A stretch of DNA of 6,915 bases, taken from NCBI GenBank assembly GCA_026985385.1, contig JALSQM010000143.1, positions 1-6,915 on the forward strand. The letters are read 5' to 3'. Below, piece by piece: positions 1 through 5,437 of this stretch. The notes under the pieces are model-generated. The model was not told the origin of the DNA. It searched no databases and saw nothing but the letters and a program-made list of their open reading frames with translations. Origin of the DNA: Acidilobaceae archaeon (lineage in GTDB: Archaea > Thermoproteota > Thermoprotei_A > Sulfolobales > Acidilobaceae). Every line of letters begins with the position of its first letter. Within the stretch, counting starts at the first letter, position 1. The position numbers and the translations under genes were made by a program.

Positions 1-1
1 A

Positions 2-835
2 GTGCGGGCTTCGAGCGATGGATTCACGTACTACTTTAAAGGTAGGGGGGTCGAGGTAGTTAAAACCTATAGGGTGAAGGGCCCCCTGGTAGTAGTTAGT
101 GTAACTGTTAGAGGGGGTTTCCAGTCAATCCTCGACGTTGCACTAGACGAGCTTGATACCATCACCTGGCCCCCCGGCGGGCTGGAGTACTCGAGAGGCA
201 TCACGGGGCCGCGGTACGTCTACACGCCTCAAAGGGGGCTGCTCGAGAGACCCCTAGGGCCGGATCCCCTACTCATATGCGGTGACTGCAGAGAGCTAGT
301 GGTATTCGACTCCTCCTACCCCTACACTAGGGCGGTAGGCCTCTACATAAACGCTACTAGTAGCCCCATCGAGGTAATAGACGCGTTTAACAAGAACCCC
401 TCCACGGGTGTCGGCGGCGACAAAGACGGCGATGGTGTGGGGGAGTACCACGCGATAGCGCTCAGGATCCCCTCAAGCCAAGCTCGAGGGGGAGTAACCT
501 ATAGTTACTTAGTAGTGCCGCTAACCCACGGCTGGACGGTAAGGGTACCCTCAGGGGATCCCGCGTGGCTGGCCCACTCCATACTACTCCCAGGGCTCGA
601 GGAGCTCGTGGGCAACGCGCCCCACACTAGAACGCCGGGCACCACGGCCACCCACACCCTAACCGAGACCCCGACAGAGGCGGGGAGCAATGTAACCAAG
701 ACAACAACGCATAACCCCAGGCCAGGCCGCAGCCCCCGCCACTACTCATACCTGATAGCCGTGGCAGCCGCGGCCGTGCTTGCAGCGCTCTTACCAGCGC
801 TAGCCGCCGCGCTCCGGGGGAGCCGCCAAACATAG
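2..835 (+). CDS. C-terminal part of a membrane-anchored extracellular protein, function unknown (5' partial)
   Basis: The frame is open to the left window edge, so the GTG at 2 is probably not the true start and the N-terminus is missing. Residues are numbered from that GTG. Residues 1-200 are rich in beta-strand-like hydrophobic alternation with aromatic residues, as in an extracellular beta-sandwich. A C93-x2-C96 pair and a D-x-D-x-D-G loop at 140-145, resembling calcium-binding loops, are visible. Residues 207-245 form a Thr/Pro-rich stalk typical of O-glycosylated archaeal surface proteins. Two N-glycosylation sequons occur (N117-A-T and N230-V-T). Residues 249-271 are an Ala/Leu-rich transmembrane helix followed by a short Arg-containing tail. 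The layout therefore suggests a type I surface protein, ectodomain outside and anchored at the C-terminus. The family was not recognised; a carbohydrate-binding or glycosidase-associated domain is possible but only a guess. The topology is well supported, the function is not. Confidence 0.75.
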   Translation: MRASSDGFTYYFKGRGVEVVKTYRVKGPLVVVSVTVRGGFQSILDVALDELDTITWPPGGLEYSRGITGPRYVYTPQRGLLERPLGPDPLLICGDCRELVVFDSSYPYTRAVGLYINATSSPIEVIDAFNKNPSTGVGGDKDGDGVGEYHAIALRIPSSQARGGVTYSYLVVPLTHGWTVRVPSGDPAWLAHSILLPGLEELVGNAPHTRTPGTTATHTLTETPTEAGSNVTKTTTHNPRPGRSPRHYSYLIAVAAAAVLAALLPALAAALRGSRQT

Positions 836-846
836 CTGGCGCCGGG

Positions 847-885
847 TCCCTCGAGCTCGGGCCTCTCCACCCGTGACTCGAGGGA
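847..885 (+). other. Stem-loop (9-bp perfect inverted repeat) between two genes
   Basis: The arm TCCCTCGAG at 847-855 is perfectly complementary to CTCGAGGGA at 877-885. Inside it CGGG (858-861) can pair with CCCG (870-873), leaving an 8-nt loop. It lies 12 bp after the stop of the surface-protein gene and ends directly before an ATG at 886. No T-run follows, so it is not a classical terminator. It could stabilise the 3' end of the upstream transcript or lie in the leader of the glycosylase gene. CTCGAG is a common hexamer in this GC-rich sequence, so part of the match may be chance. Confidence 0.45.
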
Positions 886-925
886 ATGCTAGTGGTATTA
901 CGTGGGCATGATCCCCCGGGGTCTT

Positions 926-933
926 GGTGGGGG
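926..933 (+). promoter_or_regulatory. Ribosome binding site deciding the glycosylase start
   Basis: GGTGGGGG, complementary to the anti-Shine-Dalgarno end of archaeal 16S rRNA, lies 6 nt before the TTG at 940. No comparable site at normal spacing precedes the in-frame ATG at 886. Confidence 0.5.
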
Positions 934-939
934 TTAGCC

Positions 940-1902
940 TTGCCTGGTAAATTCGAGTTTAAGGTAGAACCCATCGCTCCCTTCCTCTTCACCCCACATC
1001 TTGGCAGGTTCACGCTTAGGGGCCGCCCAACGCCTGCCCTCTGGTATGGGGAGGAGGGGCTCCTGAGGCTAGCGGTGAGGGTCTCCCGTGGTTTCGCCGG
1101 TGTCGAGGCGCTCTTCTCGGGGGAGCCGTGGAGGCCCGCGGTTAAACTAGTGGTGTACGCCGAGAGTGAAGGTATAGCGGGTGAGGCCCGGAGGATCCTC
1201 GCCAGCATGATACGCTCGGACTTTAACTATAGGAACTTCCTCGAGGCCGTGGGGGGCATCGATGATAGGCTCTACAATCTCGCCCTCCACTACCAGGGCT
1301 TGAGGCCTGGGAGGTGCATGAGTGTCTATGCCGCCCTCCTCGACAGTGTTGTGAAGCAGAGGGTCGCCCTGAGGATAGCGCTGGCCGTTTACTCCAGGCT
1401 GGTCGAGAAATACGGGGCCCGCCTCGAGGTAGGTAGCTCCACGTTCCACTGGCACCCCCTACCCGAGAGGCTTGCCGGGGCGGGCGACGAGGAGTTGCGG
1501 CGTCTAGGGCTCACGAGGGTTAAGGCTAGGGCGCTGCGTGAGATAGCGCTGGCGGAGCTTGAAGGGAGGCTGCCCAGCGTATCAGAGGTCGCAAGGGATC
1601 CCGAGGGTGTTGCGAGGGAACTATCTATGCTCTACGGCGTAGGCCCCTGGACAGCGCAGCTGGCCGTGGCAATGGTGCACCCAAACTTCCCCCTGGGCCC
1701 CCTATCGGATCTCGCAGTCTCACGGGGCCTAGCCCTAGTCCTCGGGCTAGGCGAGGCCGAGGCAAGGAGCGTGGCGAGGAAGATACTAGAGCTCCTGCCG
1801 GACTATGGAGGCCTCGTACTCTACCTGGCGGCATACGAGTACGAGAGGAGCAAGCAATGCAGGCGCCGCGGCCACTGTATAGAGCCGCGAGTGGACAGAT
1901 GA
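940..1902 (+). CDS. AlkA-like DNA-3-methyladenine glycosylase (HhH-GPD superfamily)
   Basis: Predicted base-excision repair enzyme that flips out alkylated (or otherwise damaged) purines and cuts the N-glycosidic bond, leaving an abasic site. From the TTG start it is 320 aa. The N-terminal ~110 residues resemble the AlkA-type beta domain. The helical HhH-GPD region follows, with the helix VVKQRVALRIA at the position of the ILGQ-V-S motif of AlkA. The helix-hairpin-helix is LYGVGPWTA (231-239). The catalytic Asp is D257 in PLSDLAVSRG, with the same 24-residue spacing from the hairpin Gly as in E. coli AlkA D238. The position of the OGG1/Nth lysine is Trp (W237), indicating a monofunctional glycosylase without lyase activity. 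No Fe-S cysteine cluster is seen. The TTG at 940 is preferred because GGTGGGGG (926-933) lies 6 nt upstream and domain-like sequence starts there. The ATG at 886 would add 18 unconvincing residues and abuts a stem-loop. Substrate preference cannot be read from sequence. Confidence 0.85.
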   Translation: MPGKFEFKVEPIAPFLFTPHLGRFTLRGRPTPALWYGEEGLLRLAVRVSRGFAGVEALFSGEPWRPAVKLVVYAESEGIAGEARRILASMIRSDFNYRNFLEAVGGIDDRLYNLALHYQGLRPGRCMSVYAALLDSVVKQRVALRIALAVYSRLVEKYGARLEVGSSTFHWHPLPERLAGAGDEELRRLGLTRVKARALREIALAELEGRLPSVSEVARDPEGVARELSMLYGVGPWTAQLAVAMVHPNFPLGPLSDLAVSRGLALVLGLGEAEARSVARKILELLPDYGGLVLYLAAYEYERSKQCRRRGHCIEPRVDR

Positions 1903-2008
1903 ACACAGCACGCCCTAACCGCGCTGAGCCCGAGCCAAGGCAGTCCTCGAAGAAAACCCCGAGGCCCACTATGCATAGGGTGCACTCAAAGCTTATTGGC
2001 ACTAGGGC

Positions 2009-2014
2009 GGAGGT
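2009..2014 (+). promoter_or_regulatory. Relict ribosome binding site of the HepT pseudogene
   Basis: GGAGGT sits immediately before the point where HepT-like coding similarity begins (2018). The expected start codon is no longer present. It looks like a translation signal surviving from the intact gene. Confidence 0.35.
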
Positions 2015-2017
2015 TAA

Positions 2018-2456
2018 TCGAGAGCCCTAGCCAAACTCTTAGGCGGTATTAGGGAGGCAGTCTTCAGGGTTAGACACCTCGTGTCCAAGCCTTTCGAGGA
2101 GTTAAACCCTCATGAAAACCGGCTCTCAGATGCTTAAATAATTGAACTTGTCGAGGCCAGTGCTACAGTCTACGCTCACCTCCTCATAGCGCTATACGGT
2201 GTCGAGGTAGAGGGTTACCCTCAATGCCTCCTAAGGATAAGAGTGCTAAACATTATCCCCGGGGCAGCTGGCAGAGAGGCTGGCGAGGGCCACGAGGCTT
2301 CGCAACCTGGTGGTGCACAGGTATCGGGTTATAGACGATAGGAAGCTATATGGGTCTGCCCAAACAGGTTTACGTGACTTCGAAGAGTTCGCTACCCCTA
2401 TAGAGAGGGTTGTGGGCGAGGTGGAAGTCCCTAGAGGCGACCCCGAACGACATTAA
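2018..2456 (+). pseudogene. hepT: Decayed HepT-family (HEPN/DUF86) toxin gene
   Basis: No continuous reading frame exists, but stepwise translation recovers about 145 aa, the usual HepT length. Frame 1 (2018-2263) reads LLGGIREAVFRVRHLVSKPF and, past an in-frame TAA at 2135-2137, IIELVEASATVYAHLLIALY then GVEVEGYP. Around a GGGG run at 2261-2264 the frame moves by one base. Removing one G joins IIPG to QLAERLARATRLRNLVVHRY and VIDDRKLY, ending at TAA 2454-2456. R-N-L-V-V-H-R-Y (2301-2324) is an exact R-x4-H-x-Y motif, the RNase active site of HepT, whose Tyr is AMPylated by the antitoxin MntA in characterised pairs. The start codon is lost behind a GGAGGT site. With one stop, one frameshift and no start, the gene should be inactive, although the C-terminal half is well preserved. 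Family assignment is from motif and fold pattern, without a database search. Confidence 0.75.
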
Positions 2457-2457
2457 A

Positions 2458-2743
2458 ATGAAGGGAATGACCCTCTAGGGACAAACGGTAGACTCACTCG
2501 AATACGTAGTAGAGAAGGGGTTGGAGACGGAGCTGCTCCTAGGCCTACCCACCGACATCCAGGTCCTCAACGTAGCCCCCGTAGTTTTCCGCTACATCGT
2601 CTACACGAAAGGCCAACCAATAGTTGATAACCGATAAGGAATTACAAGACGTGGAAGCGGCTAAGACCATGTTGATGTACGCCGACCTAAAAACGCTCAG
2701 AAGAATCGCCAGACAACCCCCTAACACCGCCTTAGAGCCCTAG
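2458..2743 (+). pseudogene. mntA: Truncated, frameshifted MntA-like nucleotidyltransferase antitoxin
   Basis: It begins with an ATG one base after the HepT stop (TAAAATG), an operon-like junction. The ATG frame hits TAG at 2476-2478. Beyond it the same frame reads SLEYVVEKGLETELLLGLPT, DIQVLNVAPVVFRYIVYTKG, then a stop at 2635. A one-base shift near 2630-2633 restores DKELQDVEAAKTMLMYADLK and TLRRIAR up to TAG 2741-2743. The pattern 'G-L-P-x-D-I-x-V-L-N-x-A-P' followed by a helical tail matches the C-terminal half of MntA-type minimal nucleotidyltransferases, the usual partner of HepT. About 45 N-terminal residues that should carry the G-S-x-x-R-G and D-x-D catalytic motifs are absent, and there is no room for them between the HepT stop and the first recognisable residues. 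So this is a deletion remnant plus point decay. Assignment is helped by the adjacent HepT; alone it would be moderate. Confidence 0.62.
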
Positions 2744-2778
2744 CCTAGTCGCGCGGCGGATCTCATATCATGCATTGA

Positions 2779-2946
2779 GAGGCCGCTAAGGACAGGGTAG
2801 TAGATGCCAAGGCGCTTCTGAGCCTATACAGTTGCCTGTGGGGGCGCCCGTGAGTTGGCCGAGGAGAGGAGGCTAATCTACTCCTAGCGTGTAGGTGTCA
2901 CGTCATAGATTTTATTCCGGATCTAGTTGCTTCGAGAATACTTTGA
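2779..2946 (+). pseudogene. Possible third decayed reading frame, family unknown
   Basis: A single frame free of stops except TGA at 2851-2853 gives EAAKDRVVDAKALLSLYSCL, WGRP, stop, then EEANLLLACRCHVIDFIPDL and VASRIL, ending at TGA 2944-2946. The amphipathic helical character is protein-like and the region directly follows the decayed toxin-antitoxin pair. No family was recognised; a small toxin remnant is possible but unsupported. The rest of 2744-3004 shows no gene. Confidence 0.25.
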
Positions 2947-2968
2947 TTCTTCCCTAATCCGGGCACAG

Positions 2969-2996
2969 AGCCGCCTGACTTTTGAGTGTGGCGGCT
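2969..2996 (-). other. Small stem-loop just 3' of the tRNA
   Basis: AGCCGCC (2969-2975) and GGCGGCT (2990-2996) form a perfect 7-bp inverted repeat with a 14-nt loop, 8 bp beyond the 3' end of the - strand tRNA. It could mark the 3' trailer or help transcription end. No T-run follows, so the role is uncertain. Confidence 0.3.
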
Positions 2997-3004
2997 ACCC
3001 GCTA

Positions 3005-3082
3005 TGGCGGGCCCGCCGGGATTTGAACCCGGGACCACCGGCTCCGCAGGCCGGCACTCTATCCTGGCTGAGCTACGGGCCC
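3005..3082 (-). tRNA. tRNA-Arg (anticodon GCG)
   Basis: A full cloverleaf reads on the - strand. The acceptor stem GGGCCCG pairs with CGGGCCC, followed by discriminator G73 and an encoded CCA (complement of 3005-3007). The D arm is GCTC/GAGT (last pair G-T) with a GG and an A at position 20 in the loop, the classic arginine identity base. The anticodon stem CCGGC/GCCGG encloses CTGCGGA, giving anticodon GCG, which reads CGC and CGT codons. The T arm is CCGGG-TTCAAAT-CCCGG. Total length is 78 nt with CCA; no intron is present. The 3' end faces the decayed toxin-antitoxin region. Confidence 0.95.
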
Positions 3083-3110
3083 CTCCCAGGAACCAGCTCT
3101 GGGGTTAACG

Positions 3111-3120
3111 GCTTTTTAGC
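3111..3120 (-). promoter_or_regulatory. TATA-like box of the tRNA-Arg gene
   Basis: On the - strand this reads GCTAAAAAGC, an A-rich island in GC-rich surroundings. It is centred about 33 bp upstream of the mature tRNA 5' end, which fits an archaeal TATA box giving a short 5' leader removed by RNase P. Confidence 0.5.
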
Positions 3121-3121
3121 T

Positions 3122-3173
3122 CGCACCCCCTCATGGGTCGTCGCGGCGGCGGTCTTCATAATTCAGGGGTGCG
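3122..3173. repeat. 8-bp inverted repeat between the divergent tRNA and 3301 gene
   Basis: CGCACCCC (3122-3129) is perfectly complementary to GGGGTGCG (3166-3173) with a 36-bp spacer. It lies directly upstream of the tRNA TATA-like box in the 218-bp intergenic region. It could be a protein-binding dyad or a hairpin; chance cannot be excluded. Apart from the two promoter-like boxes, nothing else is seen in this gap. Confidence 0.3.
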
Positions 3174-3242
3174 GGGCCTGGTTATTCTCGTGTAGCCACT
3201 GTAACCACTCGTCTCGGCCATCTCTCAAACCTCTTGGGCGAG

Positions 3243-3259
3243 GCTATTTAGGGCCTATA
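3243..3259 (+). promoter_or_regulatory. Candidate promoter of the 3301 gene
   Basis: Two T/A-rich stretches, CTATTTAG (about 3244-3251) and CCTATA (3254-3259), stand out about 42-57 bp before the GTG at 3301. Either could be a TATA box giving a leader of roughly 20-30 nt. No BRE motif is clear. Confidence 0.3.
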
Positions 3260-3300
3260 CCCCGGGCTCCAGCTCCCTGGGGCTCGAGGCTTTCCCGGGG

Positions 3301-3654
3301 GTGCGCTGGTTCTTGGAGTGTCCGCGTAGCGGCCCTTTGAGGGCGTTACTGGTCGTGTTGAGGGAGTACTTGGCCAGGAGGGGCTCCGTGATCCTGCCCA
3401 CTGCTAGGGCCGCGGGCCAGGGGAGGCTTAAGATGGCTTTCAGGGGCCTCTATAAGAGCTTGCCGGAGGACCTGGGGTATGCGAGGTTCTGGGATATAGT
3501 GAAAGATCTGGAGTCCGATGCAGAGGCGCGCTCCGAGCTGGAGCGCATGGGCTTAAGGATCCTGAGCGATGGCGGGGAGTGGTATGTGGAGGCGCCGGTG
3601 GAGCTGCTGGAGGAGATAATGAGGGGGAGGCTCTGCTCCCAGGAGAACCCCTAG
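3301..3654 (+). CDS. Small conserved-looking hypothetical protein (117 aa)
   Basis: The family was not recognised. The protein is basic at the N-terminus and mostly helical in pattern. Residues 10-27 are a hydrophobic/basic helix (LRALLVVLREYLARRG), and 65-105 include acidic helices (VKDLESDAEARSELERMG and APVELLEEIMRG) around a short GGEWYVEAP strand. The alternating helices and final strand-helix could suit a small helical or winged-helix-like fold, but this is inference. There is no signal peptide or transmembrane segment. Codon use (AGG, CTG, GTG) matches its neighbours, supporting a real gene. The GTG at 3301 is the longest option. The TTG at 3313 has GGGGTG (3297-3302) 10 nt upstream and is an alternative start. 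It stands alone between the divergent tRNA and the peptidase gene, which seems to have its own promoter. Confidence 0.6.
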   Translation: MRWFLECPRSGPLRALLVVLREYLARRGSVILPTARAAGQGRLKMAFRGLYKSLPEDLGYARFWDIVKDLESDAEARSELERMGLRILSDGGEWYVEAPVELLEEIMRGRLCSQENP

Positions 3655-3667
3655 CCCTCTTCGGGCT
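3653..3667 (+). terminator. Weak hairpin at the end of the 3301 gene
   Basis: AGCCC (3653-3657) and GGGCT (3663-3667) form a 5-bp stem around a TCTTC loop, overlapping the stop codon. There is no clear downstream T-run, so a terminator role is tentative. Confidence 0.22.
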
Positions 3668-3685
3668 TGGAGCCTGGCGATTGAC

Positions 3686-3722
3686 CGTTTATACCTTGGA
3701 GGTGGACTGTGAAGGGCAGGTG
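3686..3722 (+). promoter_or_regulatory. TATA box and ribosome binding site of the M28-like gene
   Basis: GTTTATACC (3687-3695) is a good archaeal TATA box. A start about 25 bp downstream would give a leader of only some 12-18 nt. AGGTG (3718-3722) lies 8 nt before the TTG at 3731, deciding that start over the TTG at 3737. Confidence 0.5.
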
Positions 3723-3730
3723 CCTGGGGC

Positions 3731-5431
3731 TTGACTTTGAAGGCGGTTGACGTCGCCGAGGCCTCTCAGGCGCTGAGCAGTTTCGTGGAGGCTTTTAGGG
3801 CCTACCACGTGTTGAAGAGGGTCACTCTAGAGCACAGGATCCAGGGGAGCCCTGGGCTCCGCGAGGCCGTTAGGGCTGTGGAGGAGATACTCCTATCCAA
3901 CCCCCTACTGCCCCTCGAGGTGAGGGAGCACGAGGCCAGCCCATCCAGCCTGCCAGGCTGGGCCCCCCGGATCCCCGAGTGGAGCGTTGAGGGTGCCTGG
4001 CTAGAGGTTGAAGGCAAGCGCTGGAGGCTCGACGGCCACCCCACACTAGCGATGGCCCACAGCCCCCCAGGGGGGCCTGTGGAGGCCGAGGTCGTAGAGG
4101 TGAGGGAGTGGTGGGATCCCTCCGCCTATGAGCGGGCGCGTGGAAGGATAGTCTTAACCAGCGGCCCCCAGGATGTAGCATTCACCCTCGCAGCCAAGGC
4201 GGGCGCCGAGGCCTTGATTGGCTATAACCCCAAGCTACCAGGCGATGCGTTCCCCTACAAGGGCCTCTTCCTGCCCCGCAGAGCCCTCGAGGGGGCTGGT
4301 ATACCTGCTCTTACAGCCTCGAGCAGCCTTGCGGCGAGGCTCGGAGGCTCTAGGGCTAGGGTGGGCGTCGACGCCAGCATTGGGGGGGACGCTAGACAGC
4401 CCTACCTGGAGGCGCTGATACCCGGGAGGGGCTCCGGCCCTAGGGTGGCTGTGGTGGCCCACATCTGCCATCCGAGGCCCGGGGCGAACGATAACGCTAG
4501 CGGTGTTGCAGCAGTTGTGGAGGCAGCGCTCGCCCTGAGCGAGGCCATCGACTCAGGGCGCCTCGAGGCGCCAGCTGGCGACATAGTATTCCTCCTCGTC
4601 CCCGAGTACGCGGGGAGCCTAGCCGCACTCTCGAGGGGTATGAGGGTCGACTACGCTCTCAACATAGACATGGTGGGGGTACCCCCCGGCGGCGGGGATG
4701 GACCGCTCAGACTGCTCCCCCCACCTCCCCCCTTAGGCCTCGAGCCCGCTGCAGCGCTCTACTACGCCCTAGAGGCTATTGGGGCGTCCTCCTGGACCCT
4801 CGAGGCCCCAGGCTCCGGGAGCGATCACGACGCCTTCAACGCCTATGGGATCCCCGCCGCGATGCTTAATCAGTGGCCTGACACGTACTACCACAGTGAT
4901 AGGGACGACGCGGACAGGATAAGCCCCGAGAGGCTGAGGGTGGCAGCGCTAGCAGCGGCTGCTGCCGCCTACACACTGGCCCGCGGGGGCTTCGACTCCT
5001 CGGGGTTCGCCGACCTCTACACTAGACTCATAGCCGAGAGGCACGCCGCCCACGGCGACCTCCTAGCGGCTAGGCTGGCGGCCTCAACGCTCAGGATCCT
5101 CTACGGCCTCAACCCCCTCTCAGAGCCCCCCGGGGACTACAGGCCGGAGGCCCCCTGGGAGGAGGCGGTGTTCGCATCACCCCTCGTGCTGCCCTCTGCT
5201 GTGACGGCTAAGGATCCGCTGCTGGGGGCGAGGCTGAGGAGGATCCTCGGCTCAGGGCTCGACGGCTACACATTCTACCTCATGGAGCCCGCCATACTCT
5301 CCAGGCTAGGCCTGGGGGTTAAGGAGGTGCTCGTCGTAGAGAAGGCCCTACACGGCTCTAGCGTCGAGGCCGGGAGGCTGTGGGAGGCCCTGGAGGTGCT
5401 ATCCGAGGCCGGAGCTGTGAGGCTCTTGTGA
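3731..5431 (+). CDS. M28-like metallopeptidase-fold protein (DUF4910/DUF2172 type, aminopeptidase-like)
   Basis: Predicted cytoplasmic zinc-dependent aminopeptidase-like hydrolase; no signal peptide is seen. Residues 1-90 are a helical N-terminal segment. Residues ~100-215 resemble a PA domain inserted in the peptidase (GRIVLTSGP, GAEALIGYNPK, IPALTASS), usually a lid or substrate-gating element. The M28-type core carries candidate metal ligands in order: H244/H247 in VVAHICHPRPGANDNASG, D254, E292 in VPEYAG, D313 in NIDMVG, and H388 in TYYHSDRD after the GSGSDHDAF segment. The H-x-C-H-P form instead of the M28 H-x-D is, to my recollection, characteristic of the DUF2172/DUF4910 branch. A Pro/Gly-rich loop (319-334) sits between the D313 strand and the next helix. 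The C-terminal ~85 residues look like a small helical, possibly winged-helix, domain. At 566 aa it is longer than a minimal M28 enzyme because of the insert and C-terminal tail. It converges with the nuclease-like gene. Substrate is unknown; a sugar-related or amidase role is an alternative. Confidence 0.8.
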   Translation: MTLKAVDVAEASQALSSFVEAFRAYHVLKRVTLEHRIQGSPGLREAVRAVEEILLSNPLLPLEVREHEASPSSLPGWAPRIPEWSVEGAWLEVEGKRWRLDGHPTLAMAHSPPGGPVEAEVVEVREWWDPSAYERARGRIVLTSGPQDVAFTLAAKAGAEALIGYNPKLPGDAFPYKGLFLPRRALEGAGIPALTASSSLAARLGGSRARVGVDASIGGDARQPYLEALIPGRGSGPRVAVVAHICHPRPGANDNASGVAAVVEAALALSEAIDSGRLEAPAGDIVFLLVPEYAGSLAALSRGMRVDYALNIDMVGVPPGGGDGPLRLLPPPPPLGLEPAAALYYALEAIGASSWTLEAPGSGSDHDAFNAYGIPAAMLNQWPDTYYHSDRDDADRISPERLRVAALAAAAAAYTLARGGFDSSGFADLYTRLIAERHAAHGDLLAARLAASTLRILYGLNPLSEPPGDYRPEAPWEEAVFASPLVLPSAVTAKDPLLGARLRRILGSGLDGYTFYLMEPAILSRLGLGVKEVLVVEKALHGSSVEAGRLWEALEVLSEAGAVRLL

Positions 5432-5437
5432 GGAGGC

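Noticed and set aside
627..1208. A 193-codon open frame on the - strand
   Set aside because: Antisense to the surface protein and glycosylase genes; Pro/Ser/Arg-rich shadow sequence without motifs.
1928..1978. Short frame reading RAKAVLEENPEAHYA before the HepT remnant, considered as an upstream antitoxin fragment
   Set aside because: Only 16 codons between two stops with no diagnostic motif; the antitoxin remnant is found downstream instead.
1625..2002. A 125-codon open frame on the - strand
   Set aside because: Mostly antisense to the 3' end of the glycosylase gene; low-complexity Arg/Gly/Ser composition typical of a shadow frame in GC-rich DNA.
2008..2456. Intact HepT gene with unusual recoding (stop readthrough plus programmed frameshift)
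   Set aside because: Start codon loss, a stop, a frameshift and a broken partner together fit plain decay; no slippery site or recoding signal was identified.
2545..2727. A 60-codon open frame on the - strand
   Set aside because: Antisense to the recognisable MntA-like remnant, which explains the region better.
1903..3004. CRISPR array or transposase remnant in the gene-poor stretch
   Set aside because: No regularly spaced direct repeats, terminal inverted repeats or transposase-like residues were seen.
2927..3340. A 137-codon open frame on the + strand
   Set aside because: It runs across the antisense of the tRNA-Arg and both intergenic stretches, with no protein-like pattern and no ribosome binding site.
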